A model generated the notes under the pieces. It worked only from the letters and a program-made list of their open reading frames with translations, was not told the DNA's origin and ran no database searches. The position numbers and the translations under genes are program-made. Positions 9,844 to 19,031 of a stretch of DNA of 64,000 bases are shown here, in pieces. Source of the stretch: Paenibacillus yonginensis (GTDB taxonomy: Bacteria > Bacillota > Bacilli > Paenibacillales > Paenibacillaceae). Where the stretch lies: contig NZ_CP014167.1 in assembly GCF_001685395.1 (NCBI RefSeq), positions 4,658,001 through 4,722,000 of the forward strand, in the 5' to 3' direction. Each line of letters opens with the position of its first letter. Within the stretch, counting starts at the first letter, position 1.

Positions 9844-10746
9844 TTAAGTCGTTACCATCTGTCCGCCGTTCACGTGCAGCACCTCGCCGGTGACGAAGGA
9901 GGAGCACAGCTCGCTGGCCAGGAAGACGTAAGCAGGAGCTAACTCATAGGGCTGTCCGGCCCGTTTCATGGCAGACTCTGTACCGAAGGTTTTGACCGTC
10001 TCGGCATCATAGCTGGATACGATAAGCGGCGTCCAGACCGGGCCGGGAGCTACCGCGTTGACGCGAATGCCCTTGTCTACGAGCTGCAGGGCCAAAGAGC
10101 GGGTGAAGCTGACGACGGCTCCTTTGGTCGAAGAATAGTCGACCAGGTCTTTGTTTCCCTTATAGGCCGTGACAGAGGTGGTGTTGATGATAGAAGCCCC
10201 GGGCTTTAAGGAAGGCAGCGCAGCCTGCACTAAATAGAAATAGGACAAGATATTGGTTTGATAAGTCTTGTATAACTGTTCCTCGGAAATGTCGGCGATG
10301 CTGTCCTGGGGGAATTGAACGCCATGATTGTTGACGAGGACATCAAGTTTGCCGAAGGCGGCCAGGGTTCTGCGAACGACCTCCTCGCAGTTGGCTTTGA
10401 CGCGAAGATCCGTTTCAAGCAGCAGGCAGCGCTGGCCGTGCTGCTCAATCGCCTTTTTCGTGACCATGGCGTCGGATCTTTCATACAGGTAAGCGATAGC
10501 TACATCCGCGCCTTCTTTGGCAAAAGCAACGGCTGCAGCGCGTCCGATGCCGCTGTCTCCGCCTGTGACCAAAGCGATTTTGCCTTCCAGCTTGCCGCTG
10601 CCTTTGTAGTGCGGATTATCCCAGATCGGCAGGGGCACCATTTTGCTTTCAATGCCGGGCTGGCGGTCCTGATGCTGGGGAGGGAAGGTTAGAATCTGTT
10701 CCTGGCAGACCATTTCGGTTCCATAATGAGGGTATTTCTGATTCAT
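9844..10746 (-). CDS. SDR family oxidoreductase (YhdF/YhxC-like)
   Basis: A 300-residue classical short-chain dehydrogenase with an N-terminal extension of about 45 residues typical of the general-stress SDR group (GSP39/YhdF-like). It has the NAD(P)-binding GGDSGIGRA motif, NNHGV in the NAG position, the catalytic YSSTK, and VNAVAPGPVWTPL. Substrate is unknown. AAAGGAG precedes the ATG. It is a single gene divergent from the S9 peptidase. Confidence 0.9.
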   Translation of the reverse strand: MNQKYPHYGTEMVCQEQILTFPPQHQDRQPGIESKMVPLPIWDNPHYKGSGKLEGKIALVTGGDSGIGRAAAVAFAKEGADVAIAYLYERSDAMVTKKAIEQHGQRCLLLETDLRVKANCEEVVRRTLAAFGKLDVLVNNHGVQFPQDSIADISEEQLYKTYQTNILSYFYLVQAALPSLKPGASIINTTSVTAYKGNKDLVDYSSTKGAVVSFTRSLALQLVDKGIRVNAVAPGPVWTPLIVSSYDAETVKTFGTESAMKRAGQPYELAPAYVFLASELCSSFVTGEVLHVNGGQMVTT

Positions 10747-10974
10747 GTGAGAGGGGGAACTCCTTTCTGGGCGTTTATACTATGGGATAGGGTATGCAGC
10801 CAAGGCGGAAGGGGTGCTTGCCGTATTGGGATGTAAAAGTCCCGGATTTGCAACTGCAGGTTCGGATGCTCTTTAGTCCTGCCGGGAAGGCCTTTCCCTT
10901 CGACTTTCCCCTTTTTATCGCTTATGATAATAACCAAATCTTATTTCTTTTAAATGATGCTGGGAGGGTAAGGG

Positions 10975-12774
10975 ATGATTCAATTTCCAAAACCGGATGT
11001 GGAGCAGTTTTTCCAAACTTATGTCATTCGGGATTTCACGGTAACACCGGATGAGCAGCGGCTGATCTTCAGCAGCAACCTGAACGGCAAACCTAATTTA
11101 TGGGGAATGAACCTGCCGGACACGTATCCTTTTCCGCTGACTTACAACAACCAGAACGTTAGCGACATCAAAGCCGATCCTAAGGGGCGGTTTATACTGG
11201 CCGGCTTCGACCGGGACGGGGATGAGAATTACCACGTGTATGCGCTCCCTCCGGAGGGCGGACAGCTAATGAAGCTGATCGAAGGCGAACCGGCGGATAA
11301 ATTTTATATCGCGCATTTGACTGAAGACGGCGAACGGCTGTATTACGTGACTTCCCGGGAGAATCCAAACTTTATGAACTCCAGGCTGCTTCATCTTGAG
11401 ACCAGGGAAGACAAGCTGCTGTATGCGGGAAAAGAGAAAGCGACCTTTCTGGCGGCGGTCAGCCCCGATGAGAGCAGGCTTGTCCTGACCCAAATGTATG
11501 CCAACACGCACCAGCTGGCGTTTGTGCTGGAAGACGGGGAAGAGACTTATTTATCCCCGAACCCTGAGGCGGTGCAGGTCAGTCACAGTTTCGAGTTTAT
11601 CGACAATGACACGCTGGTGTACATAACCAACTTTGAAAGCGAATATGCCTACGTGATGAAATACAGCCTGAGCAGCCGCGAATTTGAAATTGTATGCCAA
11701 ATCAGCGGCGAATCAGTAAACGATATCAAGTGGCATAAGGAATCCGGCCGCTTGTATATCTGGACGGAGCGGGGGACCGAACACCGCATGTATATGAAGC
11801 CGCTGGAAGGCGGTGCAGCCGAGCCGGTTGAGCTGCCGGTTGACGTAGTAGAGAAAGCGATCGTGGCGAAGTCCGGCACGGTATATATCCTGGGGCGCGG
11901 AGCGGTTCAGCCTTTTAACATTTACAGCTATACAGATGGTAAATGGACGGCGCTTACGCACAACCGGGTCACCGGGCTGACGCAGGAGGATCTGGTTTAT
12001 CCGGAGGTAGTCCGGTACACGTCTTATGACGGACTTGAAATCGAAGCTTTGCTGTTCAGGGCGAAACCCGAAGCGGCGAATGGCTATACGATTTTCTGGC
12101 CGCACGGCGGGCCTCAGGCCTCGGAGGGCAAATTTTTCAGGGCGATGTTCCAGTTCATGCTGGCCTATGGCTACAATATCTTTGCCCCTAACTTCCGCGG
12201 CAGCACGGGCTACGGCTCTGAATTCGTCAAGATGGTCGAAGGGGACTGGGGCGAAGGACCGCGTCTCGACTGCGTGGCGGGCATGGAGTGGCTGTTCGAC
12301 CATGGCATTTCGAGCAGGGAGAAGCTGTTTGTTGTCGGAGGCAGCTACGGCGGTTATATGACGCTGCTGCTGGCCGGACGGCATCCGGAATACTTCCGGG
12401 CGGCCGTGGATATTTTTGGCCCCAGCAATCTGTTTACGTTCATTAACTCCGTGCCTGAGAACTGGAAGCCGATGATGGAACGCTGGCTGGGCGATCCGGA
12501 GCGGGACAAAGAGCGTCTGACCAAGGACTCGCCGATTACTTATTTGAAGCAGATGGTCAAGCCGATGCTGGTCATTCAGGGGGCCAACGACCCGCGTGTG
12601 GTCAAAGCGGAATCTGATCAAATCGTGGCTGCGCTGAAAGAACAGGGCACCGATATTGAATATCTGGTGCTGGACGATGAGGGCCATGGCTTCTCCAAAC
12701 GTGAAAATGAAATCGCGGTATATCGGCGGATGCTGGAATTCCTGAATAAACACCGGGAAGGCAGCGGCGCATAA
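10975..12774 (+). CDS. S9 family serine peptidase (acylaminoacyl/prolyl oligopeptidase-like)
   Basis: A cytosolic serine peptidase of family S9, which cleaves short or N-acylated peptides. Residues about 20-330 form a beta-propeller of WD40/DPP-like blades, and residues 340-599 form the alpha/beta hydrolase. The catalytic triad is visible: Ser457 in GGSYGGY, Asp539 in QGANDPRV and His571 in DEGHGF; the oxyanion segment is WPHGGPQ. No signal peptide is present. GGGAGG precedes the ATG by 8 bases. It stands alone. Confidence 0.92.
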   Translation: MIQFPKPDVEQFFQTYVIRDFTVTPDEQRLIFSSNLNGKPNLWGMNLPDTYPFPLTYNNQNVSDIKADPKGRFILAGFDRDGDENYHVYALPPEGGQLMKLIEGEPADKFYIAHLTEDGERLYYVTSRENPNFMNSRLLHLETREDKLLYAGKEKATFLAAVSPDESRLVLTQMYANTHQLAFVLEDGEETYLSPNPEAVQVSHSFEFIDNDTLVYITNFESEYAYVMKYSLSSREFEIVCQISGESVNDIKWHKESGRLYIWTERGTEHRMYMKPLEGGAAEPVELPVDVVEKAIVAKSGTVYILGRGAVQPFNIYSYTDGKWTALTHNRVTGLTQEDLVYPEVVRYTSYDGLEIEALLFRAKPEAANGYTIFWPHGGPQASEGKFFRAMFQFMLAYGYNIFAPNFRGSTGYGSEFVKMVEGDWGEGPRLDCVAGMEWLFDHGISSREKLFVVGGSYGGYMTLLLAGRHPEYFRAAVDIFGPSNLFTFINSVPENWKPMMERWLGDPERDKERLTKDSPITYLKQMVKPMLVIQGANDPRVVKAESDQIVAALKEQGTDIEYLVLDDEGHGFSKRENEIAVYRRMLEFLNKHREGSGA

Positions 12775-12824
12775 AAGCTGGAGGGGCGGCCAATTTATGC
12801 CGGAGTATTTGACTTCATAACCGG

Positions 12825-13264
12825 ATGGAGACGGTATTTGGCGATGGGAGCGGCAGTTCGGGCAACGGTGTGGCTGGCAAGCTGATGGGAGCAGGCAGCC
12901 GGCTGCTCACCGGAACGAGCCTGTTTATGACGGTGTTCACCCATGCTGGTTATGGCGGCCGCCGGTCCGTCACGTTTGCAGCCCCTTATTCCGGAAAAAT
13001 CATCCCGCTCGACCTGCGCCGCTACGGCAGGAAAGTGATCTGCCAGAAGGATTCTTAACTGTGCTCGGCCAAAGGCGTTTGATCGGGATAGAATTTCAGC
13101 GCAAGCTGGGCACAGGATTCTTTGGCGGCGAAGGGTTGCTCTTTGCTACGCTTCGCGGCCCGGGCAGGGTTTGGGTACAGTCCTTGCCGTTTAACCGTAC
13201 GGCGGACCGGGTGATCTCGGCCTCCCGGGTCGGAAGGATCGGCGGTTTGTTTAACGTGAAGTAG
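12825..13264 (+). pseudogene. Decayed AIM24 / TIGR00266 family gene
   Basis: Two adjacent short frames read as pieces of one AIM24-family protein. The first (12825-13058) carries [22 protein letters not shown] and VICQKDS, then hits TAA. The expected continuation LCSAKGV follows in the same frame, and after a one-base loss near 13080 the second frame gives [17 protein letters not shown] joined to [19 protein letters not shown]. Intact relatives have about 60 residues between the first and second FGGEG-like motifs; here they are fused. The N-terminal ~60 residues are also absent. Confidence 0.75.
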
Positions 13265-13283
13265 GAACATAAAGGGAGGTTTG

Positions 13284-13328
13284 TGACAAAATTTATAATT
13301 TGTCATTTGATACCCGGTGTGCTATGCT
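13284..13328 (+). promoter_or_regulatory. Promoter and operator of the TetR gene
   Basis: An inverted repeat TGACAAA-N8-TTTGTCA (13284-13305) overlaps a -35 box TTGTCA (13300-13305), with TATGCT 17 bases downstream (13323-13328). The layout predicts repression by the downstream TetR protein itself. Confidence 0.65.
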
Positions 13329-13362
13329 TAAGGAAGCTGAAGGACAGGAGGTGTTATACAGG

Positions 13363-13962
13363 ATGAATAAAAAGGCAGCGACTCTCACCAAAACAGATAT
13401 CTTGGACGCGGCGGAGACAGCCTTGCGCAAATATGGTCCGGATAAAACCTCCGTAACCGATGTAGCCAAACTGCTGGGTGTGAGCCATGGTACGCTGTAT
13501 CGGCATTACGAAAGCAAAGCCGCGCTGAAAGAAGCGGTCACGGAACGCTGGCTGGATCAAATGATCAGTCAACCTCTGCTGCAGCTAAGTCAAGACCGGG
13601 CGCAGGTGGTTTATATTCCGGATCTGCTTAAAGCTTATATTCAGCGGCTGTTTCAGATGAAACGCGAGTTCTCCCTGCATGATTCCGAAATGTTCAAAAT
13701 GTACGCCGAAGTGACGGAAGCGGCGGTGGACTTGATTGCCGAGCATATCTCCCAGATCTGTGGACATTTGGCCGCTATTGTACAGGCCGGAATCGACAAG
13801 GGGCAAATCAGGCCGGGAGAACCGGACAAGCTGGCACGGGCCTTGTTCCACGCTACGGCAAGATTTCATCATCCGGCGCATGCTTATGAATGGAAGGAAC
13901 CGGGAATAGACAACGATTTCGAGCAGGTTTGGGGACTGCTTGCAGAAGGCTTTAAACGATAA
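13363..13962 (+). CDS. TetR family transcriptional regulator
   Basis: A 199-residue one-component repressor. The helix-turn-helix is at about residues 25-50 (TSVTDVAKLLGVSHGTLYRHYESKAAL read as two halves), preceded by the usual ILDAAETALRKYGPDKTS helix. The C-terminal part resembles the TetR_C_33/YbiH-like ligand domains (ATARFHHPAHA). The ATG at 13363 has AGGAGGT 10 bases upstream; an upstream in-frame start at 13300 would lie inside the operator and is rejected. Ligand and further targets are unknown; autoregulation is suggested by the palindrome in its promoter. Confidence 0.88.
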   Translation: MNKKAATLTKTDILDAAETALRKYGPDKTSVTDVAKLLGVSHGTLYRHYESKAALKEAVTERWLDQMISQPLLQLSQDRAQVVYIPDLLKAYIQRLFQMKREFSLHDSEMFKMYAEVTEAAVDLIAEHISQICGHLAAIVQAGIDKGQIRPGEPDKLARALFHATARFHHPAHAYEWKEPGIDNDFEQVWGLLAEGFKR

Positions 13963-14006
13963 AGCATCATGACTCTGGTTGATAACCGGAGCCATGATGC
14001 TTTTTA
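13963..14006. terminator. Bidirectional terminator
   Basis: Long hairpin AGCATCATGACTC / GAGCCATGATGCT followed by TTTTT, shared by the TetR gene and convergent nrdG. Confidence 0.85.
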
Positions 14007-14032
14007 GGTTTGTTGGACGGAATAGGCCGGAG

Positions 14033-14551
14033 TTAGAAGGTAATGGCGGGCTGCCACAGCACCACCTGGCCGGAAGCCAGACTGGCCGGGATATCAATCA
14101 ATCTTTGATTGGAGCTGCCGCAGTAGCGGAGGGAAGTATCCCGCAGCGTTTCTTCGAAACGTCCATCCACCAGCACGTGACAGCGGCGGAGCAGGGCATA
14201 TTCGGCTGCCAAAGGGTCCGCAGTAAGCTCCTCGTAGGTGTAGCCTGTATAAATCCAGGTGTTAACTTCCCCTGCCTGCTCGTAGAGCCGGTCAAGAAAG
14301 CTGCCGACTTCGGCAGCGGAGAAAAAGGGATCGCCGCCCAGCAGGCTGATGCCGCTAAGCAGCGGATTTCCGGCAATCTCGCTGATGATTTCGTTCTGCC
14401 TCTGCAAGGTAAACGGCTCCCCATAGTTGAAATTCCAGGTGGCCGGGCTGAAGCAGCCTTTGCACCGGTGCCGGCAGCCGCTGATGAAGATCGAAGCCCG
14501 CAGGCCTTCGCCTTCATTGATCGATTCCGGGTAATAGCCGCATAAATTCAT
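14033..14551 (-). CDS. nrdG: Anaerobic ribonucleotide reductase activating protein
   Basis: Radical-SAM activase that installs the glycyl radical on NrdD. The 4Fe-4S ligands Cys26, Cys30 and Cys33 form the CxxxCxxC motif in SGCRHRCKGC, followed by the LLGGDPFF SAM-contact region. The length of 172 residues is normal. Its ATG overlaps the nrdD stop in an ATGA arrangement, so the two are translationally coupled. Confidence 0.95.
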   Translation of the reverse strand: MNLCGYYPESINEGEGLRASIFISGCRHRCKGCFSPATWNFNYGEPFTLQRQNEIISEIAGNPLLSGISLLGGDPFFSAAEVGSFLDRLYEQAGEVNTWIYTGYTYEELTADPLAAEYALLRRCHVLVDGRFEETLRDTSLRYCGSSNQRLIDIPASLASGQVVLWQPAITF

Positions 14552-16521
14552 GGCGTATGTTTGACCCGGTCCCGCACCTCGGCTTGCTTAGCACTGTTAA
14601 ACCGGGTCTGGAAATCCCCGGTCAAATAACCGGTCACCCGGCGCAGGCGGCGGATGTGCACATCTTCCTCATGGCTGCCGCAGGACGGGCAGATGGAGCC
14701 GATAATGCCCTCATAACCGCAGGCCGAGCAGCGGTCGATCGGGTGGTTGATGCTGAAGTAGCTGACCTGCTGGGACAGCGCATACTGCACGATGCTCAGG
14801 AACGCGGCCGGATTGCTGCGGGCGTTGCCGTTCAGCTCGATATAGGAGATGGCCCCGGCATTGCACAGGTCATGGAAACGCGCTTCGAGCTCGATTTTCC
14901 GGGCGGCCTGGATTTCGTAATAAACCGGAATATGGAACGAATTCGTGTAATATTCCCGGTCAGTAATGCCGGGCAGAGAACCGTAATACTGGCGGTCGCG
15001 TTTCGTGAATTTGCCGGATAATCCTTCGGCGGGAGTAGCGAACAACGTGATGTTCAAATCGAGCTCATCGCTTTTTCGGTCGCAATAAGCTCTCATGTAA
15101 GAGATCAGCTGCAAGGCTTTCCCGTACACCTGCTCGTCTTCGCCGTGATGCCGGCCGTACAGGGCTTTCATACATTCGGCAACGCCGATGAAGCCCAGCG
15201 ACAGGCTGCCGTGCTTCAGCAGATCGCCTACCGGTTCATCCGGAGCAAGCTGCTCGCCGCCTTCCCAGACGCCTTCCCGCATCATGAAGTCGGAGGCTTT
15301 CGCCTTCTGCCTACGCTGGATATCAAAGCGGTGCAACAGGCCGTCCAGCGCGATGTCCAGATAATGATCGAGGGCGTGGTAGAAGCCTTGTTCATCGGCT
15401 TTTTTTCGCTTGCCTAACGCGGTTCCGTATTCGATGCCCAGCTTGACCAGGTTCAAGGTGTTAAAGGACAAATTGCCTTTGCCGGACAGCTTGTTCCGTC
15501 CGAAGCGGTCGCTGAGCACCCGGGTCCGGCAGCCCATCGTCGCAAATTCGGAGTCCGGATCGGATGGGTTGTAATACTGCAGGTTCAGCGGCGCATCCAG
15601 GTTGGCGAAGTTCGGATACAGCCGTTTGGCCGAGCATTCGGCCGCTTTGAGGAACAGCGCGTAATTGGGATCTTTAGGCGACTGGTTGACGCCTTGCTTG
15701 CATTTGAAGATCTGAATGGGGAAGATCGGCGTCTCCCCGCTGCCCAGTCCCTGCATCGTTGTTGTGAGCAGGGCGTCGATGACCATTTGTCCCTCCGGCG
15801 ATGTGCAGGTTCCATAGTTGATGCTTGTAAACGGAATTTGTCCGCCAGCGCGGCTGGACATCGTGTTCAGGTTGTGGATCAGGCTTTCCGCGCCCTGCAG
15901 CGTTTCGATTTCGGTCTCCTTCAGGGCATAACGGTAAGATTTCGGATAACGGAGCTGGAGCTCGAAGTTGGACATGCGGATATCCTCCGGCTGCACGCCG
16001 TCTTCCTCTTCGAAATAGGCTAACCCTTTGCGAAAATATTTGCTGAACGACTTGGCCACGTAAGGCGCGAGGTCGTGGTCGATTTTGCTGGCGGAGACGC
16101 CGCCGTATTGGGCATTTTGCTGGGATTGGAAAATAATCGCGACCAGCGCCATGGCCGTCATGATCGAATTCGGCGGTCTGACGCTGCCGTTTCCGGTGTT
16201 AAAGCCGCCGCCCAGCAGCTTGTCGAACGGAATGAAAATGCAGTTGGTTGTGCCGATTGCGTATTGGTCCAGATCATGGACATAGACATAGTTGTCCTCG
16301 ATTGCCCGGACGACAGACTTCGGCATAATAAAATGTTTGGCATACCATTTGGCGTATTCACTGCCAAGCTTGCTCATTTTTCCGGAAAAGCTCTCTCCGT
16401 TAAGGTTCGCATTCTCCCGGATCAGATCCAGATCTTTGCTGTCGATGATGTCCTCTCCCACCGCGATCATTTCGCGCAGCAGATGTTCGTTCGCTTCGTA
16501 AGTAGGTTGAAGTAGTGCCAT
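14548..16521 (-). CDS. nrdD: Anaerobic ribonucleoside-triphosphate reductase
   Basis: Class III reductase making dNTPs without oxygen. The glycyl-radical site is near Gly631 in RVTGYL, and the C-terminal zinc site is CSACGY ... CPSCG at about residues 598-615. I choose the ATG at 16521 (MALLQPTYEANEHLL, 657 residues), with AAGGGAGA upstream; a frame reaching 16641 has no ribosome site. Starting here, no N-terminal ATP-cone is visible, which would remove classical dATP feedback regulation. It is followed by overlapping nrdG. Confidence 0.95.
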   Translation of the reverse strand: MALLQPTYEANEHLLREMIAVGEDIIDSKDLDLIRENANLNGESFSGKMSKLGSEYAKWYAKHFIMPKSVVRAIEDNYVYVHDLDQYAIGTTNCIFIPFDKLLGGGFNTGNGSVRPPNSIMTAMALVAIIFQSQQNAQYGGVSASKIDHDLAPYVAKSFSKYFRKGLAYFEEEDGVQPEDIRMSNFELQLRYPKSYRYALKETEIETLQGAESLIHNLNTMSSRAGGQIPFTSINYGTCTSPEGQMVIDALLTTTMQGLGSGETPIFPIQIFKCKQGVNQSPKDPNYALFLKAAECSAKRLYPNFANLDAPLNLQYYNPSDPDSEFATMGCRTRVLSDRFGRNKLSGKGNLSFNTLNLVKLGIEYGTALGKRKKADEQGFYHALDHYLDIALDGLLHRFDIQRRQKAKASDFMMREGVWEGGEQLAPDEPVGDLLKHGSLSLGFIGVAECMKALYGRHHGEDEQVYGKALQLISYMRAYCDRKSDELDLNITLFATPAEGLSGKFTKRDRQYYGSLPGITDREYYTNSFHIPVYYEIQAARKIELEARFHDLCNAGAISYIELNGNARSNPAAFLSIVQYALSQQVSYFSINHPIDRCSACGYEGIIGSICPSCGSHEEDVHIRRLRRVTGYLTGDFQTRFNSAKQAEVRDRVKHTP

Positions 16522-16682
16522 ATTTGCTTGTATCTCCCTTCCGAAAATGGTTGTCAAATTCGCTCTATGCGCATATTGGCATATAAGGTTGAAATGCCCG
16601 GCTGCGGCCGGTTTATGTAAGATGCCGCAGGGTAGCGGCACTTTGGAATAAGAGCATGTGTGGTTAACTTTTCACACTGTCC

Positions 16683-16698
16683 ACACTATATATCGTTG
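16683..16698. promoter_or_regulatory. Possible NrdR box
   Basis: ACACTATATATCGTTG resembles the NrdR operator (acaCwAtATaTwGtgt). It lies in the intergenic region upstream of nrdD. NrdR boxes usually come in pairs about 31 bases apart and I cannot see a convincing second one. Confidence 0.4.
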
Positions 16699-16903
16699 AT
16701 TCCGAATGATCATACAACAACATCTAGTGTTCGGCAATGATAAATATGTCACAATAGACAGTTTGGAAGCCCGGACGTCCTGTCCTGACTGGTCCGCGGG
16801 CAAATGTGAATTTTTTGCAAATTGGATTGTGGAGATTTTGGTAATTTCGGACGGGGACTGTTACAATATAGGCGACAAACAACGAACGAAGGAGTGGTCA
16901 AAC

Positions 16904-17203
16904 GTGGCAATTGCAGAGGTAACGGTGCTTCCGGTGGGGACAGGTTCGACGAGCTTGAGTGCTTACGTGGCGGACATGCAGCGGGTGCTGGAGAGCCAGG
17001 AGGGGGTTCAGTTCACCCTCACCTCCATGAGCACGATTATCGAAGGGCCGCTGGACAAAGTATTCACCGCTATTCAGGCTTTGCATGAATCGCCTTTTGC
17101 GCAGGGGGTACAGCGGGTGTCGACCTCGATCAAAATCGACGACCGCCGCGACAAAGAATCCTCCTCCGAGCAGAAGCTGCGTTCGGTCCGGGAGAAGCTG
17201 TAA
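16904..17203 (+). CDS. MTH1187 family thiamine-binding protein (YqgV-like)
   Basis: A 99-residue ferredoxin-fold protein of the MTH1187/YkoF-like group, which binds thiamine or its pyrimidine moiety. The family pattern IAEVTVLPVGTGSTSLS at the N-terminus and MSTIIEGPLDKVF in the middle are clear. The start is GTG at 16904 with GAAGGAGTGG upstream; the longer open frame to 16706 lacks a ribosome site and similarity. Confidence 0.85.
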   Translation: MAIAEVTVLPVGTGSTSLSAYVADMQRVLESQEGVQFTLTSMSTIIEGPLDKVFTAIQALHESPFAQGVQRVSTSIKIDDRRDKESSSEQKLRSVREKL

Positions 17204-17422
17204 AGCCGAAACACAAAGAAGCGGCATTGGATAGCGCAGAAGCTATTGTGGGAGAACGGGCAAGCGAGCAAGCAGGAGAAAAGGGGCGCTACCGGGAGAA
17301 TAGGAAAGAAAACCGGGGATAAAATAAGTAAGAACCGGCTGCTTGCTGGCGTCCCGCTTTGTTTGTCCGTTGAAAATGGGATGCCTGAACTATATAATAA
17401 TTTATACGGCTGTTCTAATTAT

Positions 17423-17495
17423 GCTGGTGTAGCTCAGTTGGTAGAGCAACGCACTCGTAACGCGTAGGTCGGGGGTTCGAGCCCCTTCACCAGCA
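17423..17495 (+). tRNA. tRNA-Thr (anticodon CGU)
   Basis: A 73-base cloverleaf: acceptor GCTGGTG / CACCAGC, D arm GCTC..GAGC, anticodon loop CTCGTAA giving CGU (reads ACG), T loop TTCGAGC. No encoded CCA. Confidence 0.95.
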
Positions 17496-17513
17496 TTCCA
17501 TAAAGGCAGTCAG

Positions 17514-17551
17514 GACGCGGCTTTCCGGGATTTCGGAGGGCCGCGTTTTTT
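17514..17551 (+). terminator. Terminator behind tRNA-Thr
   Basis: ACGCGGC ... GCCGCGT hairpin followed by TTTTT. Confidence 0.85.
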
Positions 17552-17711
17552 AGCGCGATAACATGCAGTCTGGATGCATACCACGTAATAAACTTTATCC
17601 AAAACTGGAAACCATTAAGCGGACTCCTGTAGCATAGTGTGTCTCTCTTTTTATCAAAATGAAGGGGAGAAAAAAATTACAACATCTATGGTGATGTAAG
17701 GAGGAGTTCCT

Positions 17712-18566
17712 TTGTATTTCTATAAAGAGGATTTAATCAATATTATTGTTCCGGACAAACCGGACCCGGAGGCGGCAAAGGTTCTTCAGGAAACACTCGG
17801 CGGCCGGTTCGGCGAGATGCGTACGATGATGCAGTTTTTCTTCCAAAGCAGCAATTTTCGGGGGAATGCTTTGCAATACCGGGATTTGATTAGAGGTGTG
17901 TTCCTGGAGGAAATCAGCCATGTTGAGCTGGTTCAGCACACGATTAATCAGCTGCTGACAGGCTCTGGGGAAGAACCGCCTGGAAATGGCGGCCCAAATG
18001 GGGCTCCGCTTCAGGAGGCCATTAAACATGCCAACCCTCACCATTTTATTATGGGAGCTCAAAGCTCTCTGCCGGTGGATGCTGCAGGCAATCCGTGGAA
18101 CGGGAACTATGTATACAGTCATGGCAATCTGATCAGTGATTTGCTGGATAACCTGGTGCTTGAATCTACGGGGGTGCTGCAGAAATCCCGAATTTATGAG
18201 ATGAGCTCCAATAAGACCTTCCGGGAAACCCTCGCCTTTCTGATCGTCCGTGACAATGCGCATCAAAATGCGTTTGCCAAGGCGCTTGAAACGCTTGGAG
18301 TAGAGTGGGGCAAACTGTTCCCTGTGCCTAACTATGACATTAACAAATACCCCGAATGCCAGAAGTATGTGGATATGGGCTTTCATAATGCGCAGTTTAA
18401 TTTCCGGCTTGATCAGACGCGCATCGGGGAGATCTTCAGCGGGCAAACGCCGAGCCGTAACGGCGGCACCTTGAAGGTGATTGATCCTCCGCAAGGGTTT
18501 CCGGTTCCCGTCATGCCTGAAATGCCTAACGAACACAGCCCGGGATTATACGATCTTAACGCTTAA
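17712..18566 (+). CDS. Manganese catalase family protein (YjqC/CotJC-like)
   Basis: A 284-residue non-haem, dimanganese catalase of the ferritin superfamily, which breaks down hydrogen peroxide; related proteins occur in spore coats. Metal-ligand segments are LRGVFLEEISHVELV-like (EEISHVE) and the later RDNAHQNAFAKALE. The start codon is TTG with AAGGAGG ideally placed. A terminator follows. It stands alone, so expression is probably from its own promoter in the preceding 160 bases. Confidence 0.9.
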   Translation: MYFYKEDLINIIVPDKPDPEAAKVLQETLGGRFGEMRTMMQFFFQSSNFRGNALQYRDLIRGVFLEEISHVELVQHTINQLLTGSGEEPPGNGGPNGAPLQEAIKHANPHHFIMGAQSSLPVDAAGNPWNGNYVYSHGNLISDLLDNLVLESTGVLQKSRIYEMSSNKTFRETLAFLIVRDNAHQNAFAKALETLGVEWGKLFPVPNYDINKYPECQKYVDMGFHNAQFNFRLDQTRIGEIFSGQTPSRNGGTLKVIDPPQGFPVPVMPEMPNEHSPGLYDLNA

Positions 18567-18600
18567 TCCAGGGAGTATCCCTATTACAAACATGAAAAAT

Positions 18601-18641
18601 AAAAAGCCCGTCTGACCTGATCAGGTTAGGCGGGCTGTTTC
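18601..18641. terminator. Bidirectional terminator
   Basis: AGCCCGTCTGACCTGA pairs with TCAGGTTAGGCGGGCT, with A run before and T run after. Confidence 0.85.
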
Positions 18642-18691
18642 AATTTGACACTTACTGATTCGGCACTTATAACCGATTTGCTTGCCAGAAA

Positions 18692-18934
18692 TTACGAACG
18701 CTCCGAACTTCTTCTGCGGAGTCCGGCCAAGCCGAGTAATCCCAGAAGTCCGAGCCAACCCCAATCGGTATGGTTATTACCGTCCGTTGCATAGGTTCTG
18801 ACATTATTGGCTTGCATATGGCCATTTGTGTTGTTGGCGTTGACGGTGTCATTTGTTCCGTAAGCAGCGGCAGGAATAGCCATTAAGGCAGATACTACTG
18901 CGGCTAACAGCAGGGCTGTTAATTTCTTTTTCAC
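18692..18934 (-). CDS. WGxxGxxG-CTERM small surface protein
   Basis: An 80-residue secreted small protein. It has an N-terminal signal segment (KLTALLLAAVVSALMAIPAAA), an Asn-rich middle and the C-terminal anchor motif DWGWLGLLGLLGLAGLRRR typical of WGxxGxxG-CTERM proteins of Bacilli. The GTG at 18934 has GGAGGTG 7 bases upstream; the TTG one codon earlier is too close to it. Function is unknown, but the tripartite motif suggests a sorted, membrane-tethered peptide. Confidence 0.8.
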   Translation of the reverse strand: MKKKLTALLLAAVVSALMAIPAAAYGTNDTVNANNTNGHMQANNVRTYATDGNNHTDWGWLGLLGLLGLAGLRRRSSERS

Positions 18935-19031
18935 CAAGATTCACCTCCAATGTTTGTGTCACCCATAACTTTTGCTAATGAATGCTGTTATATACATTGG
19001 ATTTGAGGAATTTGGAGCAGATACTCTTCTT

